A DNA stretch of 44,164 bases from Planctomycetia bacterium (GCA_021413845.1 JAIOPP010000100.1:1-44164); one strand, 5' to 3'; positions 1-8,423 are shown, counted from the first letter of the stretch. A program made the numbers and translations. Notes: generated by a model not told the origin, from the sequence alone.

Positions 1-1510
1 ATTGCGGTGCGCCGAGTCGTGCCGGGTTCACTGCGGCGATGTCGTGCGGTTGTTGGAACGTTGCTTGCGGCGGCACGGCCGCGGGTTGCTCGACCACGGT
101 CGTCAGCGAGGCCGGGACGACCTTGCCGACGACGCGGTAGTCCCAAGCGCGGTGGACGGGCCAAGCCATTGCCGTTTTATCTTCCGGATCGATCAAGGCC
201 GGCGTCGAGGTCGGGCCCATCCGCGGCCCGCGATCCAATTCCGGATCGGGAATCGGCTGCAACCGGGGAGCGGCGGGAATCGCCGTTCCGCTCGGAGCGA
301 CGCCGCTCGAATACGGCGACTTCGCCGGAGTCGAGATCGTGCCCGGCATGTTGAGAGCCGGTGCAGTGAGGGCCGGAGCGGTGAGCATCGGTGCGGAAAG
401 CGCGGGAGCGCTGTAGGTCGTCGTCGGAACGGGCTGGCTCGTAGGGATCGGCGTCGAGGAGTTCAGCGTCGGCGGAACCGGTGTGAGTCCGCCGGCCGAG
501 ACGGAACCTGAATTCGAGTTCGGGGCATAGTATACGGAGCCGGTCGTCGGCAGCGGAGCGGCGGAGCTCAGCGTCGTGCCGTTTAATGATGTGCCATTCA
601 AAGACGGCACCGGCGTCGAAAGGGTCGGTCGGGCATACGCCGGCGTCGCCACGGACGGAGCAGCGTAGGTCGGGGCGTACGTCTGAGTCGAATACGATGG
701 TGCCGAGTAAGCGGGGGCCGCATAAGTCGGGGCGATGCTGCTCGGCGCGCCGTACGTCGCAGCCGGAGCGGCGGCGGGGGCCGCGGCGGCGCCGTAGTTA
801 TACCCGCTGACGTTGACGTTGCCTTGCGCCGGCGGATAGGTGTAAGCGTTGGTCGTGCCGGGAACGAACGACGACGTGCGCGGCGCGGCGTAGTTCGTGG
901 TCGTGGGATACGGCGACGTCGGGAACGTCGAGGTTGGATAAGTTGGGGCCGGATAAGTTGGGGCCGGGTAAGTTGCTGCCGGAGCGTAGTAGCTCGTCGT
1001 GGCGACACCGCGGTTGCACGAAGAGCAACCGGCGGCCGGAGCGGCGTAGGTGGCCGCAGGGGCGGCATACGTCATCGCCGGAGCACCGATGCCCGACGTC
1101 GGAGCCGGAGCGTAGTAGGTCGTGGTCGCGGTGGGGCAGGCCGGCTGCGCCACCGAGTATTGCAAGCGATACGACGAATAAGGAACGTACTGCACTTGTT
1201 GTTGGTAGCTGACGACGGGACGCATCACGGTCGTCGGGCAACCGGTGCAAGGGTCGGCGCTGCAGACGGGACGATACGTCGTCACCGGCACCGCGACGGT
1301 TTGCGTTCGGTAGCACGTTTGCGGGACGTAGTTGCAAACGAGCTGCTGACCGCACGGATTGCAGACGGTGCCGCCGTAGAGCGAGGCCGCCGCGTTTTGG
1401 CGCTTTTGCAGACAGCCGAAGAAGGCATTCGCATCGGCAGGGACAAGCATGCTTGCCGCGGCCATGAGCGTGGCAGTTACTCGGATGCGTCGGTAAGTTC
1501 GTTTCATCAT
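1..1510 (-). CDS. Secreted Pro/Tyr/Ala-rich repetitive protein, 3' end outside window
   Basis: Reading back from an ATG at 1510, the frame stays open to the left edge (503 codons seen, no stop), so the gene is truncated by the window. GGGAGAG lies 6-7 bases upstream of the start. The first ~30 residues (MMKRTYRR, then a hydrophobic stretch ending ADANA) look like a Sec signal peptide. Next come a Cys-rich part with CNPCGQQ- and CTGCP-like motifs and YVP repeats (about residues 45-130), then a long low-complexity stretch built from TYAAPA, YPAPT and ALTAP-like units. The last visible part (ALIDPEDKTAMAWPVHRAW) is less repetitive. Proteins of this kind are common in planctomycete envelopes. A wall or surface role is inference, and no catalytic motif is seen. 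Confidence 0.75.
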   Translation of the reverse strand, partial: MMKRTYRRIRVTATLMAAASMLVPADANAFFGCLQKRQNAAASLYGGTVCNPCGQQLVCNYVPQTCYRTQTVAVPVTTYRPVCSADPCTGCPTTVMRPVVSYQQQVQYVPYSSYRLQYSVAQPACPTATTTYYAPAPTSGIGAPAMTYAAPAATYAAPAAGCSSCNRGVATTSYYAPAATYPAPTYPAPTYPTSTFPTSPYPTTTNYAAPRTSSFVPGTTNAYTYPPAQGNVNVSGYNYGAAAAPAAAPAATYGAPSSIAPTYAAPAYSAPSYSTQTYAPTYAAPSVATPAYARPTLSTPVPSLNGTSLNGTTLSSAAPLPTTGSVYYAPNSNSGSVSAGGLTPVPPTLNSSTPIPTSQPVPTTTYSAPALSAPMLTAPALTAPALNMPGTISTPAKSPYSSGVAPSGTAIPAAPRLQPIPDPELDRGPRMGPTSTPALIDPEDKTAMAWPVHRAWDYRVVGKVVPASLTTVVEQPAAVPPQATFQQPHDIAAVNPARLGAPQ

Positions 1511-1856
1511 CTGATCTCTCCCTGCGACGGCGCTAACTAGTGCGTTCTTTTGGTGTACGAAAGTTTTGTTCAAGTCGTCAATGATTTCATCCGACGAAAC
1601 GCCATTTGGTAATACTTTCCGACTGTGCGGAATGTTCATCTCGGGCGATCATTTTCGATCAGGTTGTCGACGACGCGCGATTTCGCTTGCTGCTTGCTGC
1701 CGGCAATTTGCCCGCGAACAAGCTCGAAACGAAGCGCACGCGACGACGATTCCGCCCGAAAATCCAGGCATTTCGTCCGCCCAACCCTACGTTAATTCCC
1801 ACGCGCGGCGGGCGAATGCGCGAACTTCAGCCGAGATTATTCGCACGCCGCGGTCG
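1511..1856. other. Intergenic region, 346 bases
   Basis: This gap separates the stop of the P-loop ATPase gene from the start of the Pro-rich protein gene, both on the minus strand. It is locally AT-richer near 1540-1640, where a promoter-like pair for the downstream gene lies. Open frames here are Arg-rich and lack recognisable protein features. I see no terminator hairpin. Confidence 0.6.
1552..1581 (-). promoter_or_regulatory. Possible sigma70-type promoter of the Pro-rich protein gene
   Basis: On the minus strand TTGACG (1581-1576) is followed after 18 bases by TACACC (1557-1552), about 42 bases before the ATG at 1510. The -35 matches well (5 of 6) but the -10 is poor (3 of 6), so the call rests mainly on position. 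Confidence 0.3.
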
Positions 1857-2486
1857 CTACGACCGGCGCAACTCCGCTAAGTCGTACAACCGGAAGAACA
1901 GTTCGCGCATGTTGCGACCTTCGTTGGAAAACAATCGCTCAACTTCTTCCGGTGCGATGTCGCCGGCGGTGCCCGCTGCGGAATGCCGTGCGAGGAGTTC
2001 CGTCGCAAGTTGCACGGCCGTGGCGACGCTCGGGCAGACCTCGAACAGCGTCGGTAAGCGAACGGGAAAACAAACCGGCGTGTGCGTCGTGAGCAACAGC
2101 CCGCAATCATGCCGACGGACGCTACACGCAACTTGCACGCGACTTAAGAAGCTCAACTGCTCATAACCGTCGAGGCAAAGAATCGTGCGCGGCGTTAAGG
2201 GCTCGGTGAGTTTCAAGCGACGTTGTCCGTCGTGCAGCTCGATGAGTTGCACTCGCTCGCCGCGCGCCGTGAATTCGCGCACCAGCGAAGCGAGCAACGT
2301 CGACTTCCCCGCACCATGCGGACCTACGATTTGCCCGCGACGATTCGCGGATAAGAACCGCTCGACGAGCGCTGCCGCGGACAGGCCCGACGGAAAGAGA
2401 AACGGCAGCGCCCCGGGGCGCACGAAGCGCGACGAGAACGGATTGATCCGCTCCGCAGGTTCGTCGCCGCGTGCTTCGTCGTTCAT
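1857..2486 (-). CDS. P-loop ATPase, third gene of DUF3592/arrestin-like operon
   Basis: A 209-residue protein with a Walker A motif GPHGAGKST at residues 55-63 and a Walker B-like strand ILCLDGYEQL about 60 residues later. It ends with a helical tail (RLFSNEGRNMRELFFRLY). It has no ABC signature motif, transmembrane segment or DNA-binding domain that I can see. The size and Walker arrangement suggest a small stand-alone NTPase. The ATG at 2486 is chosen over a longer frame to 2588 because it overlaps the stop of the preceding gene as ATGA, implying translational coupling. Function is unknown; context suggests it powers or regulates the membrane protein encoded first in the operon. Confidence 0.8.
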   Translation of the reverse strand: MNDEARGDEPAERINPFSSRFVRPGALPFLFPSGLSAAALVERFLSANRRGQIVGPHGAGKSTLLASLVREFTARGERVQLIELHDGQRRLKLTEPLTPRTILCLDGYEQLSFLSRVQVACSVRRHDCGLLLTTHTPVCFPVRLPTLFEVCPSVATAVQLATELLARHSAAGTAGDIAPEEVERLFSNEGRNMRELFFRLYDLAELRRS

Positions 2487-2884
2487 AAGAGCGGGGGCGC
2501 CGCGGCCGGAACGGTGCCGACATGGAACGGCGTATCCGAAGTCAGTTCTTTGCCGCGCGTCGGAAAGAGACGCACGCGTACGCACCAACGAACCTTGACG
2601 ATCACCCCTTCATAGCTGAGCGGGCTCATCGGCAGCACGGTGCGCAAGCGTTGCGGTTTGCGTAAGTCGATCATGCCGCCGTCATCGGTCGTTTGACGCA
2701 CGAAGTGATGCACGGCGATGTCTTCGTCCCCTTTGCCCATCGTGTACCACAAGACGGAAACTTCGATGGCCCGCGCGTCGACGAGCGCGAGCGAATCGAT
2801 CCGATATTCGGCCGTGAGCGTTTCGCCGGGCTCGTAATGCCGCCGGCTGCCGTCGAGCAAGATCGTGATGCCGGGATCGTTCAT
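2483..2884 (-). CDS. Small arrestin-like (Spo0M-type) beta-sandwich protein
   Basis: A 133-residue soluble protein. YEPGETLTAEYRID near the N-terminus, EVSVLWYTMGKGDED in the middle and SPLSYEGVIVKVRWCVRVRLF near the C-terminus form the alternating beta-strand pattern seen in arrestin-like/Spo0M proteins. It has no signal peptide or membrane segment. Its ATG overlaps the stop of the upstream DUF3592 gene (ATGA at 2884-2881), and its own stop overlaps the ATPase start in the same way. The DUF3592 protein ends in a similar beta-rich region, so the two may pair or share a ligand. The fold assignment is by motif resemblance, and the role is unknown. Confidence 0.75.
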   Translation of the reverse strand: MNDPGITILLDGSRRHYEPGETLTAEYRIDSLALVDARAIEVSVLWYTMGKGDEDIAVHHFVRQTTDDGGMIDLRKPQRLRTVLPMSPLSYEGVIVKVRWCVRVRLFPTRGKELTSDTPFHVGTVPAAAPPLL

Positions 2885-4173
2885 GCGTGCGGCACTCCGT
2901 TGCGGCCGGGAAACACCAACAGCGAGAAGACCCGCTCGAAGTCGGGCCAGTTGTGCAGGTCGCCGCGCACGATCAACTTCCATTTCACCGCGTTGTGCGG
3001 CGATTGAAACGAGTGCATCGCCGCTTCCGGCACGCGCAGCTCGAGTCGCGTGGCGAACGGTTGGCCGCGCTTCAAGGTGAACGAATCGCGGCGAAAGACT
3101 TCCGTTTCGACGACGCGCTGAATGTGCGTGCGCGAGTTCGTCCCTTGGCGAAACGTCGCCTCTTCGTCGCAGGCCAGCACGATCGAAAGTCGCTCGAAGT
3201 GCAGCCTGCCTTGCTGCGAGAAGAAGATTTCGTAGCGCCCCCCGGGATACAGCGGATGGTCGGAGACTTCGACGACCGTCGGCTCGACGCCAGTCGTGAT
3301 CATGAGTTGCTTGCCGGCTAAGAAAGCGAGAAATCCTCCGGCGACGAGAAACGGAATCAACCCCAGGCCGAGCAGGTAGTCGGCACGGCCGGCAAGCGCT
3401 TCGTCGATCGCCTTGTAGACGAGCCAGCCGACGAGGATATTCCAACCGATCGCGACGATCGTCATGAACCAAGTGTTCCAGCCCGGCGCGGCGATCGGCA
3501 GCCGATGCTTCAGGGTCGTGCCGGGACTGTTCGTAATGTCCTGATCGGCCGGCACCGTCGGATAGCGCGACGACGACCCTCCGGCCCCTTCGAACAATTC
3601 CATATTCGACGCTTGTTGCAGCAGCGCGCGATGCTCGGCCGATTTTCCCCAAGTAAGAAACACGTAGATCAATCCGCCGACGCCGACGGCGACGAACGCC
3701 GCGGGCAACAGCGGCAAGACCCAAGCGACCCAACTGTAGCCGCGCTTGACGACGGCGGTCGACGGACGATGCGGGTCGTACCAGCAAGGGTATTCCTTGC
3801 CGACCTCGAACGGCTCGATCAAGCGTTCGCATTCGGCCCGATCGGTGGAATAAACGCCGGTCGCATCGAACGTGGTCGCCTCGTATTCGCGACCCTCGAC
3901 CGCGTAACGAATCGAAACTTCCGGTCGATAATTGAGTTGATCTTCTTTGGAAATTTCGGCGATGCGCTTTCCGAGCACTGTGCCTTGGGTTTCTAGGAAC
4001 TCATGGTTCGCGCGCCATTCGGGCGCGGTCATCTGCCCGACGACGATCGCTAAGATGCCCGACCCGGCGACCATGAGCACGGCGAAGAAGGCCGCCATCG
4101 CGGCCTGTCCGCCCAACTCCGACATCGTGCGGCGCTGACCACGTTTTTTGCTGAAGAAACGAAAGCGAGGCAC
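2881..4173 (-). CDS. DUF3592 membrane protein with C-terminal arrestin-like region
   Basis: About 430 residues. A basic N-terminus (FRFFSKKRGQRR) precedes a hydrophobic helix (AAFFAVLMVAGSGILAIVVG), then an extracytoplasmic DUF3592-like beta domain with the motifs YRPEVSIRYAVEGREYE and PCWYDPHRPSTAVVKRGYSW. A second helix (WVLPLLPAAFVAVGVGGLIYVFL) and two more hydrophobic segments (NTWFMTIVAIGWNILVGWLV, LGLIPFLVAGGFLAFLAG) follow. The C-terminal ~150 residues are beta-rich and resemble arrestin/Spo0M repeats. The start is uncertain: a GTG at 4173 is used, with TTG 4233 and ATG 4125 as alternatives, and none has a strong ribosome-binding site. It is the first gene of a three-gene coupled operon. 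Confidence 0.8.
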   Translation of the reverse strand: MPRFRFFSKKRGQRRTMSELGGQAAMAAFFAVLMVAGSGILAIVVGQMTAPEWRANHEFLETQGTVLGKRIAEISKEDQLNYRPEVSIRYAVEGREYEATTFDATGVYSTDRAECERLIEPFEVGKEYPCWYDPHRPSTAVVKRGYSWVAWVLPLLPAAFVAVGVGGLIYVFLTWGKSAEHRALLQQASNMELFEGAGGSSSRYPTVPADQDITNSPGTTLKHRLPIAAPGWNTWFMTIVAIGWNILVGWLVYKAIDEALAGRADYLLGLGLIPFLVAGGFLAFLAGKQLMITTGVEPTVVEVSDHPLYPGGRYEIFFSQQGRLHFERLSIVLACDEEATFRQGTNSRTHIQRVVETEVFRRDSFTLKRGQPFATRLELRVPEAAMHSFQSPHNAVKWKLIVRGDLHNWPDFERVFSLLVFPGRNGVPHA

Positions 4174-4335
4174 GAGACGATGTCCAATGGCCGACGTGAG
4201 ACGCGGGAATCGACGCCGGGCGGGCGATAGCAAAGCGGATCGGAGGCATTCGGAAAACGAGTACCGCTACGGCTCCTAGTCGCAACCGGGGCGCGACCTC
4301 CCTTTTCTAATCTCCGAAACCCGACGGCGGAAGGG

Positions 4336-4341
4336 TATAAT
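4336..4341 (+). promoter_or_regulatory. Perfect TATAAT upstream of the PQQ-like gene
   Basis: A consensus -10 hexamer sits about 75 bases before the ATG at 4415, inside the divergent intergenic region. No convincing -35 is seen at the expected 16-18 bases upstream, so this could be a fortuitous match or an extended -10 type promoter. Confidence 0.35.
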
Positions 4342-4414
4342 CGCCGAGCGAAGAGCCGGAGCGCTCGAAGCAGGGCATAAATCAGGGAGGTCCGTTCCGT
4401 AGCGGCGAAAATTC

Positions 4415-5872
4415 ATGAAAAAACAATCCGCCGGCCCGAGCGCAGAGCGGTCTCTAATCCAGCGGTTGAAGTTCGGCTCGACGCTCGCGCTCGGCACGCT
4501 TTTGTGCTGCGCGACCTCGGCTTGCGCTCAAGCGACCGCGCCGGCCGGCGCACCGGAGAAGCCCGTTGGCACCGCGACTCTGCCGACTGAAACTCGCCCG
4601 GCTGTGAGCACAGCTGGCCAAGGGGAAGATTGGTCGCAATGGCGCGGGCCGCGTTCCAATGGGATCGCGCTGCGGACTTCGCTGCCGAGCACCTGGCCGA
4701 GCGCTCCGCTGGAGCCGGTGTGGCGCATGCCGCTTGGGGAAGGTTGGTCGTCGCCTGTGGTCGGCGAGGGGCGCGTTTACATGCTCGATCGCAACGGCCC
4801 GCTCGAACGCGCAGCGGCCTACGATGCCGTCACCGGCAAGCTGTTGTGGGAACGGACCAACCCGGTCGATTTCAATCCGCATGCCGTGGGGCGTCGCTAT
4901 GGCAACGGGCCGAAGGGAACTCCCGCCTTCGCCGGTGGATTCGTTTATACGCTCGGCATCGCCGGTTGGCTGCAATGTTTGAAGGCCGAGAGCGGCGAAG
5001 TGGTTTGGAAGAGTTACTTCCCGGCGGAGTTCGCCGAGTCCGTGCCGCTGGCCGACCAGCGCACTTATGTCGTCGCCGAAGATCATGTGGTCGTGCCGAT
5101 CGGCGGAGGTCGCGGCGCGCCGGTGCCGCTGTTCGGGTACACCGGTTCGCCTCTGGTGTTCGATCAGTTCGTTATCGCGTCGACCGGCGGCGCGCGCGGC
5201 GGCACGATCACGGCGTTCGAGCGGACGACCGGCAAGGTCGCTTGGCACGCGCTGCATGAGAACGTCTCTTATTCATCGCCCGTCTCGGCCGAGATCGGGG
5301 GGGTGAAGCAAGTCGTCGTGCCGACCGGCCCGAGGTTGGTGGGCCTGGAACTCGCGACCGGCAAATTGCTGTGGAGCGTGCCGTATCAAAATCAATACGA
5401 CGAAACGATCGGCACTCCGGTCGCCGCCGGCGAGCTGGTGTTGCTCACCGCCGTGGGGCGGCCGCTGTCGGCGTGGAAGATCGGTCGCAATGCGGCCGGC
5501 GAATTTGCGGCGAGCGAAGTTTGGCAAAACGACGATCTGCAAAGTTACTTATCGTCGGTGGTCGTCGTCGGAGAGTTCGTCTACGGCATGAACGACGGCG
5601 GCGAATGGCATTGCCTCAAGCTCGCCGACGGCAAAACGATCTGGCGCGGCGGCAACCACGGCTACTACACCACGCCGCTCGTCGCCGAAAATCGCATTCT
5701 GGCACTGAACGAGCGCGGTGTACTCGACGTCTTAGGAGTGAACCCGCAAGCCTACGAGCCGATCGTCACGACGAGGGTCGCGAAAGAACCGACCTGGACC
5801 TCGCCGGCCCTCGTCGGCAACCGGCTGTATGTACGCATGCGCAGCGCGCTGGTTTGCTACGAACTAAAGTAA
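4415..5872 (+). CDS. Exported PQQ-like beta-propeller repeat protein
   Basis: A 485-residue protein with a signal peptide (hydrophobic core LKFGSTLALGTLLCCATSACA, cleavage near ACAQA). DWSQWRGPRSNGIA at about residue 69 is the typical entry motif of planctomycete PQQ-like/quinoprotein-type propellers. Repeats of the form AYDAVTGKLLWE, CLKAESGEVVWK, AFERTTGKVAWH, GLELATGKLLWS and CLKLADGKTIWR mark successive blades. No calcium- or PQQ-binding dehydrogenase motif and no haem site are seen, so it is probably a binding or scaffold protein rather than an alcohol dehydrogenase. It faces the YgfZ-like gene across a REP-like palindrome. A second protein of the family is encoded at 28502-29965. Confidence 0.9.
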   Translation: MKKQSAGPSAERSLIQRLKFGSTLALGTLLCCATSACAQATAPAGAPEKPVGTATLPTETRPAVSTAGQGEDWSQWRGPRSNGIALRTSLPSTWPSAPLEPVWRMPLGEGWSSPVVGEGRVYMLDRNGPLERAAAYDAVTGKLLWERTNPVDFNPHAVGRRYGNGPKGTPAFAGGFVYTLGIAGWLQCLKAESGEVVWKSYFPAEFAESVPLADQRTYVVAEDHVVVPIGGGRGAPVPLFGYTGSPLVFDQFVIASTGGARGGTITAFERTTGKVAWHALHENVSYSSPVSAEIGGVKQVVVPTGPRLVGLELATGKLLWSVPYQNQYDETIGTPVAAGELVLLTAVGRPLSAWKIGRNAAGEFAASEVWQNDDLQSYLSSVVVVGEFVYGMNDGGEWHCLKLADGKTIWRGGNHGYYTTPLVAENRILALNERGVLDVLGVNPQAYEPIVTTRVAKEPTWTSPALVGNRLYVRMRSALVCYELK

Positions 5873-5883
5873 GGCAGAGCTCT

Positions 5884-5988
5884 GAGGCGAGCGGGGGACG
5901 TAAGTCCCCCGGTGACATCAAAGCTGCTTGACGCATAGCGACTTGTCGGGGCGATCTTACCGGGGGACTCACGTCCCCCGCTCGCCTC
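5884..5988. repeat. REP-like inverted repeat between convergent genes
   Basis: Two 30-base arms, 5884-5913 and 5959-5988, are reverse complements with a single mismatch and are separated by 45 bases. Each arm also contains its own hairpin: GGGGGAC and GTCCCCC around a 4-base loop. The arrangement resembles extragenic REP/BIME-type elements. The right arm runs into the YgfZ-like gene and supplies its last codons and stop. It could fold as a terminator for both convergent genes. Confidence 0.75.
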
Positions 5989-6952
5989 GGATAGGCGCAA
6001 CGATCGTTGCCGCGCCCAACGCGCTTTCCAGTTTGGTTCCGAGTTCGTTACAGTCGCGGCGTATGTAGGCCAGAGCGACGGTGATCCCTTGTCTGACCGA
6101 CGATGACGTCACTTTTCCGACCGCTTGTTTTTGAAACAACAAGCCGCTGCCGACTTCGGCCGGCTCCGCCGGTTCGGGCGCAAGGGCAATATACTCCAAC
6201 ACCACGAGCGTCTTATTAACGTGGCCGAGAGCGTCGAGCCGAGCTACGGTTTCTTGGCCGAGATAACATCCTTTGCGGAAGCTTATCGTCAGTTCGTTAC
6301 GGTCGAGCTCTTGAGCGAGGTTCTTGTCGGAAATGTCGAGACCGTAAAGGGGGAGGCCGGCTTCGATGCGCGGCGCTTCCCAAACATCGGCCGCGCAAGC
6401 AACCGCGCCGGCGGCAACGAGCTTGGCTTGCAGATCGGCCGCGGCCTCGCGAGGACAAAAGATCGTGTAGTTCGGCTCCGGTGCTTGGGCCGAGCGGGCG
6501 ACGAACGCACCGTCTCCGAATGCCGGAATCAACGTGTTGCCGAGCGTGGCGGTCGGCAACGCAACGGCCAACGCTCGGCCGACGATCTCCGCGGCGTTCG
6601 CGCCGGCGATGAGCAGTTCCGCCCAATCGTTCGTCCGATCGGTGATCGTTACTTTCTCGCGGATCAAGTATTTGTCGAGGTGCTTACGCAACCGTGCGCC
6701 GACTTCGACGGCCGGCGCTCCGATCTCTTCCAACAGCAGCCGCTCGCCCGTGTTGTGTACGAACACATAGAACTGAATGTGCCCCTTGGCGTCGAGCAGG
6801 AACGCTTCGCAGCCGGTGCCGGCCGCGAGGTTCTTGATGTCGTTCGTGCAGAGGTTGTGCAGAAACACGGCACGGTCTGCGCCGGTGAGCTCGATCTTAC
6901 CGCGCGTCGAGAAGTCGACCGTTCCGCAAACGTCGTAGAGCGGGCCTGTCAT
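5969..6952 (-). CDS. ygfZ: YgfZ/GcvT-like folate-binding protein (CAF17 family)
   Basis: A 327-residue protein of the aminomethyltransferase-fold family. The family signature KGCYLGQE is at residues 227-234. N-terminal FLHNLCTNDIKNL and the strand FLLDAKGHIQFYVFV match YgfZ/CAF17 proteins, which support Fe-S cluster enzymes in a tetrahydrofolate-dependent way. The ATG at 6952 is preferred to the upstream in-frame codon at 7012 because it overlaps the stop of the LarA-like gene (ATGA), pointing to translational coupling. The final residues RGERGT and the TGA are encoded within an arm of a REP-like repeat, so the native C-terminus may have been altered when the repeat arrived. FolD at 35165 supplies folate one-carbon units in the same window. 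Confidence 0.85.
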   Translation of the reverse strand: MTGPLYDVCGTVDFSTRGKIELTGADRAVFLHNLCTNDIKNLAAGTGCEAFLLDAKGHIQFYVFVHNTGERLLLEEIGAPAVEVGARLRKHLDKYLIREKVTITDRTNDWAELLIAGANAAEIVGRALAVALPTATLGNTLIPAFGDGAFVARSAQAPEPNYTIFCPREAAADLQAKLVAAGAVACAADVWEAPRIEAGLPLYGLDISDKNLAQELDRNELTISFRKGCYLGQETVARLDALGHVNKTLVVLEYIALAPEPAEPAEVGSGLLFQKQAVGKVTSSSVRQGITVALAYIRRDCNELGTKLESALGAATIVAPIRGERGT

Positions 6953-8172
6953 GTCCGAACACTCTGCTCGAGTCGCACGTTCGTATACTGGGCGTCGTTC
7001 ACGATGATGCACGACTTGCGGCGCAGTGCGAGCCTTGCCACATCGGCCGCCTCGGCGACCGGTGCGATGCCGAGATCTTCGACCGTCGTCGCATCGAGCT
7101 TGCTCAAGAGATAGACCCGGACGCGGCGCTGTGCTTCCGCCAGCAGCAGCGCGGGGAAGGCATCTGCCGGCCGGACCTTGCGAATCTCATCGCCGGCCGT
7201 GTCGCGATCTTCTTGCTTCGTAAAGAGATCCAGGGCGGGCCCCAGCGGCTCTGCGAGCTCCGTACACAGCGCGACGGCGCCGCCGTCTTCGACCACTTCG
7301 AGCGCCATCGCCAGCGCCTTGCCGACGTTGGCCCACGACTGCGCCCCTTCGCCGGAGAGGGCTGCCACGACGAGATCGGCCGTGCGTGGGACTTCGCAAT
7401 TCCACGTGTCGTTCCAAAGCTCCTCGCCGCGCCGCGCAACGGCCGTGGCTTCGCCGGCGAGAACCAGCGGCGTGCCGCTTCCCGACTGCGGCACGACTTG
7501 CACGGTGAATTGCGTGCCGGTCTGTCGGCCGACGAGCTCGATCTCTTGTTGCGACTTCTCGAACATCTCGCTCCGGCTGTCGAGCAGGTGCGCGTTGCGG
7601 AAGCGCTTATGGGCATCGGCATCGGAGAAGGTCGGGTACAGGCCGCCGAAGATGCCTCGATAGTCCCACGCTTCGCGCCCGCGAAAGCAACCGACGGGAA
7701 TCACCATCTCGGCATCGGCAACCAATCGGTTGAGATAGATCGGCCGGCCGGAGCGGGTGTTGGTGAGGTAGCTGAGCTTGCCGCGATCGAGCGGGTCGTG
7801 GAGCTCGATGTGAATCGAAACGCCGTTGCTGAGCTCCAGTCGCTCGCCCGGCAGAGTTCGATCGGACTGCAGGACGGTGATGTCGGCCGGCAAGATCGAG
7901 GCGGCGAGCAATTGTTCGGCGATCACGCGCACGATCTCGGCCGAATGCGGCACTCCCCGGTCGAGCGCGATCGTGACTTTATCTCCCTCGACCACGGCTT
8001 GGGTGAGCATCGGGTACTTCAACGGATTCGCGAGAGCCTCGCGCGTGGCAGCTTCGATCGGTTGCGAAGTGATGGCTTCCGCTGCATGCGGCGCACAAAC
8101 GGCGATGAGCCGTTCGTCGTCGAGGGGGATCGTGAACTCTGCGGATTCGCCGAAACGGACGAGAGAAGACAT
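6949..8172 (-). CDS. LarA-like (DUF2088, lactate racemase superfamily) protein with divergent active site
   Basis: A 407-residue protein. VTIALDRGVPHSAEIVRVI near residue 70 corresponds to the conserved DDxTRP-type motif of LarA. ITVLQSDRTLPGE and AEMVIPVGCFRGR also fit the family order. LarA enzymes hold a nickel-pincer cofactor on a lysine in a GGxK-type loop next to a PH motif. Here the matching stretch reads FRGREAWDYRGIFGGLYPTF, with neither the PH histidine nor the lysine apparent. No larB, larC or larE is seen nearby. Start ATG 8172 is chosen over an in-frame codon at 8205. It is coupled by ATGA to the YgfZ-like gene. It probably acts on a 2-hydroxyacid-like compound or has lost racemase chemistry; substrate unknown. 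Confidence 0.75.
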   Translation of the reverse strand: MSSLVRFGESAEFTIPLDDERLIAVCAPHAAEAITSQPIEAATREALANPLKYPMLTQAVVEGDKVTIALDRGVPHSAEIVRVIAEQLLAASILPADITVLQSDRTLPGERLELSNGVSIHIELHDPLDRGKLSYLTNTRSGRPIYLNRLVADAEMVIPVGCFRGREAWDYRGIFGGLYPTFSDADAHKRFRNAHLLDSRSEMFEKSQQEIELVGRQTGTQFTVQVVPQSGSGTPLVLAGEATAVARRGEELWNDTWNCEVPRTADLVVAALSGEGAQSWANVGKALAMALEVVEDGGAVALCTELAEPLGPALDLFTKQEDRDTAGDEIRKVRPADAFPALLLAEAQRRVRVYLLSKLDATTVEDLGIAPVAEAADVARLALRRKSCIIVNDAQYTNVRLEQSVRT

Positions 8173-8423
8173 TCTAGGAAGCCTGTAAGAAATGGGGGCT
8201 CTCAAATCGCGGCCCCGTTGAACTCCATAACCGATCTTATCCCTCTGCGCTCAGCATGGTCAATAAGCCGAGCTTGAGTCGCAATGCAGCCATGCGACAT
8301 AATGCTTGCTCGCTGCCTAGATAGATAGTGGCCCTAATGGCATCGAGCGGAAGCGATGGATCTTTCCGCACGGACATAAAAGCGTCAAGCCGACGCAATC
8401 GTACCAATCAAGGAAGGTTTTCG

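Noticed and set aside
2-511. Open frame on the plus strand at the left edge, Arg-rich
   Set aside because: It is the shadow of the minus-strand repetitive secreted protein, which has a signal peptide and ribosome-binding site.
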